Below, one piece after another: positions 7,717 to 16,731 of a stretch of DNA of 64,000 nucleotides. Position 1 is the stretch's first letter. Each line of letters opens with the position of its first letter. The notes under the pieces are model-generated. The model was not told where the DNA came from. It worked only from the letters and a program-made list of their open reading frames with translations, and did no database searches. The DNA comes from Sedimenticola_A sp040506425 (GTDB taxonomy: Bacteria > Pseudomonadota > Gammaproteobacteria > Chromatiales > Chromatiaceae). The translations under genes were made by a program, and so were the position numbers. The DNA lies in assembly GCA_965224515.1 (NCBI GenBank), contig OZ245051.1:2232001-2296000 (forward strand), given 5' to 3'.

Positions 7717-9492
7717 TCAGGTCGCAAAAATCCGGCTGAGCCAGGATTTCTTTTCCTGGATCTGATTCTCATCTTCCAACTCCTGCTCCGCCTTGGGTCT
7801 GACGATAAGCCCCTTGAGACACTGGTTACAGATGTCGTTGTAGAGCGTACGGGACTCTTTCATGATGACCTCTTTGTCCTCGATGAAATAGTCGTTGGCG
7901 CTGGCATTGAAAGCATCTGCAATGGTCTGGAAGCCACTGAAGGTGTCTGCGATGACAAACTGAACCTTCTTGTTTTGAATGAAGCCCAGCTCGTCGATCA
8001 TCTCCTGGAACGATTTTTCCTTACTTTGGGAGACGCTAATCAGTCCCTGGAGTTTCAATTTCAGCGCTTCGTTAAACAGCTTGAAACGGCTCTCTTTCTC
8101 TTCATCAGGAGCGACCATGGAACGCTCGATGATGCTCTTTAACTGGGTGATGTTCTGAATCAGGTGATAGGTGGTCAGGTGGGATATCAACTCCCGCATC
8201 ACCGAGAAGTCGACTTCTCTTTGGCTGTAGCGGACGAAGTTTGCGTTGGAGAATATTATGGAATAGATACGTATCCACTCTTTCAGCTGTACGGGTGTTA
8301 TCTCGGTGGTGATACCAAAAGCGGCTTTCTCCAGCTCCAGCATGCTTACGTTTTTGGCTTTGCTTCGTTGTTCCTCTGTCAGAAGGAAAATATCTTTCAG
8401 GAAATAAAGCTTGTCGGTTGCAAGCTCTATCTTTGATTCGTGCTTCGGGTTGAAGCCCTCTTCGTCAGTTGTGATTCTCTCCAGATACGCTTCGGTGTAG
8501 ATCATCTCGTTCTCGATCATCCGGTAGCGAATCTGCATGAGATCCTGGGACGCATGGTACTCCTCGACAAAGGTGATGGATAATTTCTTCAGCAGTGCGG
8601 CATAGTCACGGTTTACCTGGTGCAGGAGGGCTGGAATGATATCCCTGTCATTGACAGGCATTGAGTATTTGCTTTTGTAATTCAGTATGTTGAGTATCGG
8701 CAGCCAATATTCCCGTAGCTCATCTTCCGGCATCAGCTTATTCTTCTTGATACAGACGAACAGTCGCTTGATTGCGAAGTGCAATTCGGCCTGTTCAATG
8801 ATGCTGGGTTCTACTCCACGATTTATGTAGTTTTGGAAGAGAGATGCCGTGTTGTTGCCGGTACCCTTATCTTCTGTCTTCGACGGATCAGCGGTTGTGT
8901 TGCCGATTTCGATGATGCGAAGAATATAGGGTTTAACAAGAAGATATTTGTAATTTGATTTGAGTTCGGCAAAGAGCTGGCTTAGCTCATCGTTCAATGC
9001 AATGCAGTGCTTGATAGGGAGGTTACTGAAAGGCTGGAGTGTTCGAATTATGGCTGTCAGGCCTTTCTTTACCCTGATCAGCTCTTCCTTGTAGAGCGAT
9101 ACCAGGTTTTCGGTCAGGCGTACCTCTTCTCCTGTTTCATCGTATTTTCTTACGTTGACGATGAACTCACTTGGAAACTGAGTTTCCAGGTAAATTTCAG
9201 CAAGGGCCTGGTTATAGCGCGTTTTTAGCTGCTCCCCTGTTTCGAAGAAGTTGTCCTCAGATGTGCTGTCGTTACCGATCTTGTTAGCCAGTGAAATTTC
9301 GGAAAGGAGCGCCTTGGTGATCCCCTCCAGGCTGGTCACGGACGGGGCGATCTTCTTGGCCTTCAGCAGCTTTCTGTAAATGCGCTGGAAGCCGGGGTCC
9401 TTTTTGTATCCGTTAACAGTATTGATAATCCCGCTGACATCTCTGCGGAGATAGAGTTTGCTCAATACTTTAATGAATTCTTTGGCGTCCAT
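7717..9492 (-). CDS. Large uncharacterised helical protein
   Basis: 591 aa from the ATG at 9492; the frame extends upstream to a GTG at 9603, but those 37 residues are Pro-rich and unlike the rest, so I prefer the Met of MDAKEFIKVL. There is no signal peptide or membrane segment. The protein is rich in Lys, Glu, Leu and Ile and looks all-helical throughout, with no nucleotide-binding loop or metal motif that I can see. The C-terminus ends in a basic W-L-S-R-I-F-A-T. The next gene upstream, the RRM gene at 9754, is divergent. I do not recognise the family. A cytoplasmic scaffold or regulatory protein is possible, but nothing in the sequence decides this. Confidence 0.75.
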   Translation of the reverse strand: MDAKEFIKVLSKLYLRRDVSGIINTVNGYKKDPGFQRIYRKLLKAKKIAPSVTSLEGITKALLSEISLANKIGNDSTSEDNFFETGEQLKTRYNQALAEIYLETQFPSEFIVNVRKYDETGEEVRLTENLVSLYKEELIRVKKGLTAIIRTLQPFSNLPIKHCIALNDELSQLFAELKSNYKYLLVKPYILRIIEIGNTTADPSKTEDKGTGNNTASLFQNYINRGVEPSIIEQAELHFAIKRLFVCIKKNKLMPEDELREYWLPILNILNYKSKYSMPVNDRDIIPALLHQVNRDYAALLKKLSITFVEEYHASQDLMQIRYRMIENEMIYTEAYLERITTDEEGFNPKHESKIELATDKLYFLKDIFLLTEEQRSKAKNVSMLELEKAAFGITTEITPVQLKEWIRIYSIIFSNANFVRYSQREVDFSVMRELISHLTTYHLIQNITQLKSIIERSMVAPDEEKESRFKLFNEALKLKLQGLISVSQSKEKSFQEMIDELGFIQNKKVQFVIADTFSGFQTIADAFNASANDYFIEDKEVIMKESRTLYNDICNQCLKGLIVRPKAEQELEDENQIQEKKSWLSRIFAT

Positions 9493-9753
9493 ACTGCAGT
9501 TCGGTTCACTATGCTCGAGAGGGGGCGATATATAGTGTCCAACAATAATGGGCTGGCAGTTACTTGGCAACTGGAGAGGTGGCTTTGTTATGAAATAAGT
9601 CACAGGGTGCCTGTATATGAAAGAATAAAACTATTATTATTTGGGCTTGATTTAAGCTTGTCTTCGGATTTAATCTCTACTTGATGCCTCGCGACTCCGT
9701 GGGAGGGGGCATCGGATCAATGGATGTTCTGTGAAGTGTAATGGAGTAGCACA

Positions 9754-10197
9754 ATGAAGATATTCATCAGTAGAGTGCCGCCAAAAACCAACCGTAAGGA
9801 ACTGGAACGGTTTATTGACCAGGGACTCAACACCGGCATACGGAAATTACCCCTTTTTACCTGTGCCTCTGTCAATCGATGCGAAGTGGTGCGCATTCTG
9901 GATGAGAGCACAGGTCTCTCGGAGATCCACGGTATTGCAGATATTGATTCTGAAAAGCCTGCTGGATATGTAGTGGAGAAACTCACGGGAAAGAGGCTGT
10001 GTGGTAAGCCTGTGGCCGTGCATGAATACAGGCGCAGATCACCCGGTAAAGAGCGCAGAAACCTGGCAGGGGATCACCATGCCGGGTCTGACTCCGACCG
10101 CCGGGAAGCAGACCGCAGACGCCCTGAACTCAAGTCCAAGTCCCAGGTCAATTTCAAGACTCAGGCTGTATCCGGGTTCCACAAAGTCCACAATTGA
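9754..10197 (+). CDS. Small RNA-binding (RRM-type) protein with basic tail
   Basis: 147 aa. Residues 1-92 follow the beta-alpha-beta-beta-alpha-beta RRM pattern: K-I-F-I-S-R-V-P (RNP2-like strand), helix N-R-K-E-L-E-R-F-I, then G-I-A-D-I-D, helix A-G-Y-V-V-E-K-L, and G-K-R-L-C-G-K-P-V-A-V-H-E-Y. The aromatic residues of a canonical RNP1 are not obvious, so RNA contacts may be atypical. The tail (93-147) is dominated by Arg, Lys, Asp and His and is probably disordered. Single-RRM proteins of this kind are known in gammaproteobacteria and cyanobacteria. The gene abuts the left edge of the tRNA-Arg island. Confidence 0.7.
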   Translation: MKIFISRVPPKTNRKELERFIDQGLNTGIRKLPLFTCASVNRCEVVRILDESTGLSEIHGIADIDSEKPAGYVVEKLTGKRLCGKPVAVHEYRRRSPGKERRNLAGDHHAGSDSDRREADRRRPELKSKSQVNFKTQAVSGFHKVHN

Positions 10198-10286
10198 AAT
10201 ATTAGCTGGTCTAATGGGTAACGAGCCCTGACGGCCAGTTGAAAATCCGGCCTTACCGGACCTCAACTTTAAGCTGTCTGGGAATA

Positions 10287-10400
10287 TGGCGCCCCTGGCG
10301 CGATTCGAACGCACGACCTTCTGCTTAAGGCGGGTGAAGACGCTTCTTGGAGAAGCGCTTCTACAGCTTGCTGGCGGAAGCAAATGCTCTATCCAGCTGA
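10287..10400 (-). pseudogene. tRNA-Arg(CCT) remnant at the left island end
   Basis: Read on the minus strand, the 3' half (anticodon arm, T arm, acceptor, CCA; 10287-10333) matches the intact tRNA-Arg, and the D-arm segment TCAGCTGGATAGAGCAT is also present (10384-10400). About 50 bp have been inserted between them, themselves an inverted repeat (GAAGACGCTTCT / AGAAGCGCTTC), and the 5' acceptor strand GCCCCTG is missing. It cannot fold as a normal tRNA. It marks the attachment site. Confidence 0.75.
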
Positions 10401-11033
10401 AATATAGACTTGATCTGGCATCTATCGAAATTGGGTCCAAAGTCACCTGACAGTGGAGATAGAGGAAATCCAAGGCCTATTTCTCCAAAGCGGACCTAAT
10501 GCAAAGTCTGTTTTGCCGTCAGGGAACGGTAAATTGTGGAAATTGAGCTACGTTACCAACTTGATCCTTTGTGTGGCAGAAGGGGGCATATGGAAATTGG
10601 AGCTAGTCAGCTCCTAACGGCCATGAGCGGAAGTTCGAGCCAAAAATGATGTGAGTTTACAAGCACTTCAACGCAGACTTTCGGTTTGTGCGTTGCAATA
10701 TGCCGAAGACAAGACGATCCTGAATAGTTCTTCATTGATCTGTTCCTGATTTCACAATAACCAATTTGAAAGTGAACCAATTTCCTGGGCTATAATCGTT
10801 ATAGATTTGGCATGTTATAGGCAACATCACTTGGTGATGCAGTTCGGTTTTTAGAATAAAAGACAGCACGCAATATAGTTTCCAAGAACAACAACCGTGT
10901 ATTTCATAGCACTGCCATAGTCTGATTTTCTGCCTAAGAGCCTGTAAGGCCATTTTCGTCATGGGAGTGTATTTAGGGATAAATAAACCAGGTAAACACC
11001 AACAATGGGGTTAGTGTTGGTTTGGACGGATAC
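10401..11033. other. 633-bp island segment without a recognised gene
   Basis: I see no ORF here with a plausible start and protein-like composition; the 76-codon minus frame at 10732-10962 has no ribosome site or recognisable motif. An imperfect inverted repeat (AACACCAACA ... TGTTGGTTT, about 10994-11023) lies directly before the GGDEF-EAL start and could fold in the leader RNA. The rest looks like degraded sequence. Confidence 0.5.
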
Positions 11034-13151
11034 ATGAAATTCTCTGCATTGGGAAAAAGAAAGCAATCTATCTACATAACCCTTGGGATTATCATTATCT
11101 CAACGGTTGTAGTCATAATGTCCCTTCATTCCGCCTATCTCTACATACAGACTAAACGCACAATAACTAAAGAGATGGAACAGGCTGCAACTCTCAGTAT
11201 CGTTTCATTGGAGAAGAATATCGCAAGCCTGATGGAATCATATTCAGTAAATGAATATATCAATCTCATCACTACGGAAATGGAGACCCGGAATCTCTTT
11301 GCCGCTATCGTAGAAGATTACAATATGGGAGAGATCGTAGGTCAAAGAGCCTACCTGAGTGGCAAGATTAGGAACAGAGACAACAGGATCGTAGATTACG
11401 ATCCAGAAAACAGCCAACACAACGAACAGATAGCAAATGCATATCACTTGGATTTAAAAAATATTACAAACAATTCTGGTGCTAAAATCGGTGTCATAAA
11501 AGTCTATTTTTCCGGTCTACACCTGAATCAGGAACTGGACAAAATAACATCCCAGGCCTTAATCGATATCACGGCCATTTCAATCGTTCTTATCCTGTCC
11601 CTCTTCGGCGTAATACACTTGTTTTTACTAAAACCGATTTCCAATATCGTCTCCATTATCCGCGCAAGGGATACAGACGGATTTCCCACGAAACCTTTCC
11701 CGAACCAGGGGCCAAGAGAGATCTCATCCCTCTCCGACACCATGAACAACATGATCGGAACGATCAGGGATTCCAGAAAAGAACTGAAGGAGCAGAAGGA
11801 GATTCTGAAGTACCAAGCATATCATGATGCCCTCACGGGATTGGCCAATCGTTACCTATTGGGCGACAGGCTGGAGCACGGAATTGAAAAAGCCAAACGA
11901 AATAGAAAACAGATGGCACTGCTCTATATCGATCTCGACAACTTTAAAGAGATCAATGATTCTCTGGGCCACAAAGTGGGCGACAGGGTACTGGAGATCG
12001 TCTCACAAAGACTGAGAGAAGCTACGCGAGATGAAGACACATTGGCTCGTTTTGGCGGCGATGAGTTCACAATATTTCTTGAAAACATAAAGGAAAACTA
12101 TTCAGCGTCTGTCCTGGCTGAGAAGATAATCAAGACAATTGCAGAACCAATTCTCATTGAAGATCACAGTTTTTATATCGGAAGCAGTATTGGCATCAGC
12201 CTATACCCTGAGAATGGATTAACGTCCCAGGATTTACTTAAATATGCTGATGCAGCAATGTACAAAGCAAAAAAGGAAGGGAGGAACAATTTCCAGTATT
12301 ACAGTGCAGAAATGACCGTGCAGGCATTTGAAAGAGTATCTATTGCAGCCGCCTTGAGAACAGTATTAAACAATAAAGAGCTGGTGGTATATTTTCAGCC
12401 ACAGGTGAATGGTAAAAGCGGTAAGCTATTGGGCCTTGAAGCACTGGCCAGGTGGAAAACAAAATCTGGTGAATTTATATCACCATCGAAATTTATTCCT
12501 GTCGCAGAGTCTACAGGGCTTATTAGTGAAATTGGTGGATTTGTTATGCGACAGGCTATGAAGCAAGTGGCAGAATGGCGTAACAAAGGCTTTAATCCAG
12601 GGTTGCTGTCGGTCAACCTATCGGTTAAACAACTCCAGCAAAATGATTTCATCTCGAAGCTTGATAAGTTGTTCACTGAAATTCCATTTGACCCGGAGTG
12701 GCTTGAGCTTGAAATCACTGAGAGCCAAATTATGGATCACCCGGAAGAGGCCATAGATCAGCTCAAACAGATCTTCAATAAAGGCGTCAAAATATCACTC
12801 GATGATTTTGGGACAGGCTACTCATCCCTTTCCTACCTGAAAAAACTACCCATCACGAGGCTGAAGATAGATCAATCATTTGTAAGAAACCTGCCAGATG
12901 ATGAAGAAGACGCGTCTATTACAAAATCCATTATCGCATTGGCAAAAAGTCTCAACCATGAACTTATAGCAGAGGGTGTTGAATCAGAAAGGCAGAAGGA
13001 TTTTCTGATCAGAAATGGATGCGAAAATATTCAAGGATATCTATACTCCAGACCAATGGCACCAGATAAAATCGAATTGTTACTCCAAAAAGAAAGTAAC
13101 AACGACCTAGATGAAGAATTTATATCGACTGCGTCTGACCTGCGTCCATAA
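11034..13151 (+). CDS. Membrane GGDEF-EAL protein (c-di-GMP synthesis and/or hydrolysis)
   Basis: 705 aa from the ATG at 11034 (a TTG at 11022 is the alternative). Two membrane helices (about 14-37 and 180-200) flank a periplasmic sensor of ~140 residues; a short HAMP-like stretch follows. The GGDEF domain has an intact active site G-G-D-E-F (341-345) and an intact inhibitory I-site R-D-E-D five residues before it. The EAL domain has E-A-L (469-471), D-D-F-G-T-G-Y-S-S, K-I-D and A-E-G-V-E. Both halves therefore look catalytically competent, so the net direction cannot be told. It is island-borne and could feed the resident YcgR flagellar brake. Confidence 0.93.
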   Translation: MKFSALGKRKQSIYITLGIIIISTVVVIMSLHSAYLYIQTKRTITKEMEQAATLSIVSLEKNIASLMESYSVNEYINLITTEMETRNLFAAIVEDYNMGEIVGQRAYLSGKIRNRDNRIVDYDPENSQHNEQIANAYHLDLKNITNNSGAKIGVIKVYFSGLHLNQELDKITSQALIDITAISIVLILSLFGVIHLFLLKPISNIVSIIRARDTDGFPTKPFPNQGPREISSLSDTMNNMIGTIRDSRKELKEQKEILKYQAYHDALTGLANRYLLGDRLEHGIEKAKRNRKQMALLYIDLDNFKEINDSLGHKVGDRVLEIVSQRLREATRDEDTLARFGGDEFTIFLENIKENYSASVLAEKIIKTIAEPILIEDHSFYIGSSIGISLYPENGLTSQDLLKYADAAMYKAKKEGRNNFQYYSAEMTVQAFERVSIAAALRTVLNNKELVVYFQPQVNGKSGKLLGLEALARWKTKSGEFISPSKFIPVAESTGLISEIGGFVMRQAMKQVAEWRNKGFNPGLLSVNLSVKQLQQNDFISKLDKLFTEIPFDPEWLELEITESQIMDHPEEAIDQLKQIFNKGVKISLDDFGTGYSSLSYLKKLPITRLKIDQSFVRNLPDDEEDASITKSIIALAKSLNHELIAEGVESERQKDFLIRNGCENIQGYLYSRPMAPDKIELLLQKESNNDLDEEFISTASDLRP

Positions 13152-13545
13152 ATACTCCAGTAGTTCAAATTGCCATCCGCTTAACGTCATTCTCTGTCTG
13201 TTGCACTCTATAAGAACAACATTCCATAATTTTGATGCGTGATTACATTCAAAAGTAGGCTGGAAAGTCGAATTTGGTCGCAATAATCAAAAATTCAGAT
13301 CTCTATGCTTAAATGCCCGGTATGGTCGCATTGCTGCCATCTGACCAGAATTCACTAAGGTCTGCTCTTGGCTAGGAAGTGACTATGGATGCCAGACCAG
13401 ATGTGTGACAGAAGCAGAAGCGGATATTGGAAAGTCTGTTATAAACCAGCGCAACTGCCAGAATCATTTGTAATTATTCCCTTGAATATTTGTTGCCTGG
13501 CATCCTATATTTAATATAACCATTCAAAATATAAAACCATTACTT
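13152..13545. other. 394-bp gap between the two c-di-GMP genes
   Basis: No gene, tRNA or clear hairpin terminator is visible. The last ~70 bp before the next start are very AT-rich (TATATTTAATATAACC near 13506) and probably hold the promoter of the downstream diguanylate cyclase, but no convincing -35/-10 pair stands out. Confidence 0.45.
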
Positions 13546-14799
13546 ATGGTCATAGAAAGATCGTCCAGTCGCACAGTCAAAGAGCGTACCACTCAGCGCT
13601 ATTTGGGTTTTATTACGCTGCTGACCTCCTTAGTCGTTGCATCAAGCTTTCTCGGTTTTACCTTCCGAACTAACGCGTTGTTTGACACCCTGCTTCTGGA
13701 AGAAGCCCGGGCATTTCAGAAAGAGGTTTCGCTGGTTCGTAGTTGGATCAGAGACCACGGTGGGGTCTATGTCAGGTCTGGCGATAGAGCTCAGGGGGCA
13801 AAGCGACAAATTGTCGATCAGGATGGAGAAGTGCTTTTACAGAGAAACACATCGGAAGTCACCCAGGAGTTGTCCCAGCTGTCGCGGGAGAAAGGAATTG
13901 TTCAGTTCGGAAGTACCAGCCTGGCACCCCTCAACCCAACTAACAAGCCAGACGATTTCGAACGTAAAGGCCTGATGAGATTCTCTGAAGGAGAGAAGGA
14001 GGTATACGGATTTGAGCTCGTTAAAGGAAAACAGGTATTTCGATACATGTCACCGCTAGTGACGAGGAAAAAATGTCTCAATTGTCATACTGATGGCAGC
14101 TTTCAAACCGGTCGCGTTGACAGTGCCCTGACATTCAGCATTCCTGCTGATTCCATAAATCATGAAAAACACCTCAACAGAGTTTGGATGACCCTGAGCG
14201 GTATTGGCGTGATTGTGCTGATCAGTATTTCGATCTGGTTGCTGGCGCGCCGCTTCATTCGCCAGTTAGCTGATGCGGATAGACTTATGGAAAGACTGGC
14301 CGCGGAAGATGTACTTACTGGTCTTCTCAATCGGCGGATGGGCATGGAGAGGCTCAAGACGGAAATTGCCCGCTGTAAAAGAGGAGGGCGCCCTCTCTCT
14401 CTAGCCATGCTGGACATAGATCACTTTAAACGTGTCAACGACACAATGGGTCACTCGGCCGGTGATGAGGGACTGCGCGCCTTGGCAGACATTATCCGCA
14501 GTAATCTCAGAGAGTACGATATCGCATTTCGATATGGTGGCGAAGAGTTTGTTCTCGTTCTTCCAGATACCCCTGCACACCAGGCCATGAATGTGGCTGA
14601 ACGGCTGCGCGCAGCTGTGGAATGCAACAAAATCATCATATCAGGACAGGAACACCTCTCTTTCACTATCAGCATTGGGGTAGAGCAGCTTCATGCTGAT
14701 ATGGAAATGGAGACACTTATGGGTCATGCAGATGATGCACTCTATGCTGCCAAAAAGAGTGGTCGTAATCGGAGTGTTCTTTTCGCAGCAAACTTATAG
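13546..14799 (+). CDS. Diguanylate cyclase with periplasmic c-type-haem sensor (DUF3365/Tll0287-like)
   Basis: 417 aa. An N-terminal membrane helix (about 20-42) is followed by a periplasmic sensor (43-210) containing C-L-N-C-H (Cys177-His181), a c-type haem attachment motif, placed as in DUF3365/Tll0287-type domains. A second membrane helix (213-235) leads to a GGDEF domain with active site G-G-E-E-F (331-335) and an intact I-site R-E-Y-D (322-325). Expected role: make c-di-GMP in response to redox state or a gas ligand at the haem. It lies in the tRNA-Arg island next to a second c-di-GMP enzyme. The sensor family name is from memory; the CxxCH and GGEEF motifs are directly visible. Confidence 0.88.
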   Translation: MVIERSSSRTVKERTTQRYLGFITLLTSLVVASSFLGFTFRTNALFDTLLLEEARAFQKEVSLVRSWIRDHGGVYVRSGDRAQGAKRQIVDQDGEVLLQRNTSEVTQELSQLSREKGIVQFGSTSLAPLNPTNKPDDFERKGLMRFSEGEKEVYGFELVKGKQVFRYMSPLVTRKKCLNCHTDGSFQTGRVDSALTFSIPADSINHEKHLNRVWMTLSGIGVIVLISISIWLLARRFIRQLADADRLMERLAAEDVLTGLLNRRMGMERLKTEIARCKRGGRPLSLAMLDIDHFKRVNDTMGHSAGDEGLRALADIIRSNLREYDIAFRYGGEEFVLVLPDTPAHQAMNVAERLRAAVECNKIIISGQEHLSFTISIGVEQLHADMEMETLMGHADDALYAAKKSGRNRSVLFAANL

Positions 14800-15059
14800 C
14801 TGAAACCGAGTAGACGATAAGCAGCGAAGATACTGTTTTGAGCTTTTCCGTAACGATTTATACATTAGTGAAAAGAACAGAATTTAATCTATCGTTGTTC
14901 TATTTCGTTACTACCCAAGAACGTAACAGTGCAATGAGTGTGTATTCGAGCTAGATCATAGAAAGATCTTTTTACCCGTTTGCATATCAGGTGAATACCC
15001 CAATTCTTTATGGCTGTGTTAAAGAGCCTCTGAAGGAAGGAGAGGTCATTTTGTAGTGG

Positions 15060-15905
15060 TCAACAAATCCTGGACAGTGATTTAAGTTTTTTCTCAGTCA
15101 GAGCCGGTGGCAGCCCCCCATTGAACTGATGCGGCCGCCCCCAGTTGTAGTAATCCATCAAGTATCGCCCAACATCCACTTCGGCCTCAGCCAGGGACGG
15201 ATACCCCAAGCTCGGTATCCATTCCGTTTTCAAGCTCCTGAATAACCGTTCCATTGGTGCGTTGTCCCAGCAGTTACCTCGACGGCTCATGCTTTGTTCT
15301 ATGCGATACCGCCATAATCGCTGTCGGAATAGGCGGCTGGCATACTGGCTTCCCTGGTCCGAGTGAAACATCACACCTTCCGGCTTGCCACGCTGCTCGT
15401 AGGCCCGCTCCAGGGCTTTCACCACCAGCGGACCATCCGGATGGTTGGAGATCGCCCAACCCACCACCCGCCGCGCGTACAGGTCCAGGACGACGGCTAA
15501 GTAGCGCCACCGGCCACCCGCCCACAAGTAGGTGATGTCGCCACACCAGACAGTATCCGGTTGCTCAGGCGTGAACTCCCGGTTCAGCACGTTCGCTATA
15601 TCCGGTCGCTCCACCGTGGCCTGACGATACTTGTGCGGCCCCGGCTGTTTGCAGACTAGCTGATGCTCTCGCATCAGCCCTCTGACCTTGTATCGGCCGA
15701 TCTCGTAGCCACGTTCCCGCATCATACTGACTATTGTTCGACTACCTGCAGAACCGCGACTTTGCGTAAATATCGCGTTGACCTCGGCACCCAACTCCAG
15801 CCGCTGCCGATCCACCTTTCGCCGCCGCTGCCGGTAGCCGTAGTAACAAGACCGGGCAATTCCGAAGGCCGAACAGATAACTTCCACGTCTTCCTGCTCT
15901 CTCAA
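15060..15905 (-). CDS. IS3-family transposase OrfB (DDE integrase domain)
   Basis: 281 aa counted from a TTG at 15905; expression is normally by -1 frameshift from orfA to give OrfAB, so the independent start may not be used. An N-terminal HTH_21-like region is followed by the rve DDE core: D in W-C-G-D-I-T-Y-L, D in F-H-S-D-Q-G-S-Q-Y, E in N-A-P-M-E-R-L-F-R-S-L-K. All three catalytic acids are present and the frame is intact, so the element may still be active. Confidence 0.92.
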   Translation of the reverse strand: MREQEDVEVICSAFGIARSCYYGYRQRRRKVDRQRLELGAEVNAIFTQSRGSAGSRTIVSMMRERGYEIGRYKVRGLMREHQLVCKQPGPHKYRQATVERPDIANVLNREFTPEQPDTVWCGDITYLWAGGRWRYLAVVLDLYARRVVGWAISNHPDGPLVVKALERAYEQRGKPEGVMFHSDQGSQYASRLFRQRLWRYRIEQSMSRRGNCWDNAPMERLFRSLKTEWIPSLGYPSLAEAEVDVGRYLMDYYNWGRPHQFNGGLPPALTEKKLKSLSRIC

Positions 15906-15913
15906 TCGGTCGA

Positions 15914-16222
15914 TCAGCGCGTATGATCGATCTCGTCGGACATCAAGAGAGCTGTAGCCTTTTTTAATATCGCTTTCTCCCGCTCCAGCCGGTTAATCCG
16001 GGCTTCCAACTCCTGGATGCGTTGCTGATCTGGGGTCAGGGCCTTGGTCTTCGGCGTGACGCCATCCCGTTCGCCCCGGAGTTGCTTTACCCACCGTTGC
16101 AGCGATGTCTGTCCGACATCCAGCGAACGGCAAGCTTCGGCTATCGAGTACCCCTGATCAAGTACCAGGCAGGCCGCGTCACGCTTGAACTGCGGCGAAA
16201 ACGATCTTCTTTGTCTTGTCAT
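15914..16222 (-). CDS. IS3-family OrfA, helix-turn-helix DNA-binding protein
   Basis: 102 aa. The N-terminal HTH_Tnp_1 motif (F-S-P-Q-F-K-R-D-A-A...S-I-A-E-A-C-R-S-L-D-V) is followed by a leucine-zipper-like helix (I-Q-E-L-E-A-R-I-N-R-L-E-R-E) and the IS911-like ending K-K-A-T-A-L-L-M-S-D. Near its 3' end the mRNA has A-AAA-AAG in frame, the typical -1 slippage site for producing OrfAB. Confidence 0.92.
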   Translation of the reverse strand: MTRQRRSFSPQFKRDAACLVLDQGYSIAEACRSLDVGQTSLQRWVKQLRGERDGVTPKTKALTPDQQRIQELEARINRLEREKAILKKATALLMSDEIDHTR

Positions 16223-16391
16223 TGAACACCTCGTCTACGGTGGCAAGATTACCACCTATCTTGGTGTCCAGGTTCATTAGGCCACTACATTTCTGACTCT
16301 ACTGTTTAGTAGGCGTTTATCCCTGAGACCTGATAATACTGATGGTGTCACAGCAATAAGTGATTGTTAACCAACCTCCCTACCAATCAGC

Positions 16392-16712
16392 TTGATTTGT
16401 GAACGAACGGAGGCTTGTGATCGTTTCCGTGAAAGAATTCTGGACGTGAAGCGGTCTAGTAGAACAGCATGCAACAGAGCGGGGATTGAAGACTTTCGCT
16501 TCCACGACCTTCGATACACTTGTGCTGCTTGGCTGGTATCTGCCGGAGTACCCCTGGCAAATGTGCGGGATTAGCTGGGTCATCAGACCATTCAGATGAC
16601 CGAACGGTATGTTCACCTGGCACCCGAAAACGTACGTGCAGCGGTGGCCCTGTTGGAGGGCTCTGAGTCACGTTTCAGTCACGTTGTTAAAATGGAGGAG
16701 GCCGCGAAATGA
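16392..16712 (+). pseudogene. Broken tyrosine-recombinase (integrase) C-terminus
   Basis: The frame encodes F-R-F-H-D-L-R-Y-T-C-A-A-W-L-V-S-A-G-V-P-L, the HxxR box of tyrosine recombinases. It then meets an in-frame TAG (16572-16574) and continues as L-G-H-Q-T-I-Q-M-T-E-R-Y-V-H-L-A-P-E, which contains the catalytic Tyr, up to TGA at 16710. The N-terminal ~200 residues are absent; an IS element lies just upstream. The stop falls where the family has Leu (V-R-x-L-L-G-H), so one base change (TTG to TAG) explains it. The gene points at the tRNA 3' end, as expected for an island integrase. Confidence 0.85.
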
Positions 16713-16731
16713 CCTAAGTGTTTGAAAAATA

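Larger units (their letters stand above)
15052..16289 (-). mobile_element. Complete IS3-family insertion sequence (IS911-like orfA)
   Basis: 1,238 bp. The ends are imperfect inverted repeats beginning TGTAGTGG and sharing C-C-T-G-G-A-C-A further in (15052 rightward; 16289 leftward). TTT flanks both sides (15049-15051 and 16290-16292), fitting the 3-bp target duplication usual for the family. It holds orfA and orfB in overlapping-frame arrangement with an A6G slippery run. Its insertion lies immediately 5' of the integrase relic, so it may have removed or displaced the integrase N-terminal part. Confidence 0.88.

Noticed and set aside
10287..10400. Functional second tRNA-Arg
   Set aside because: The 5' acceptor strand is missing and ~50 bp interrupt the body.
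10732..10962. 76-codon minus-strand ORF in the island
   Set aside because: No ribosome site, no recognisable domain, composition like random AT-rich DNA.
14800..15051. N-terminal half of the integrase on the far side of the IS element
   Set aside because: I read all frames for integrase motifs and saw none; the IS did not simply split one intact gene.
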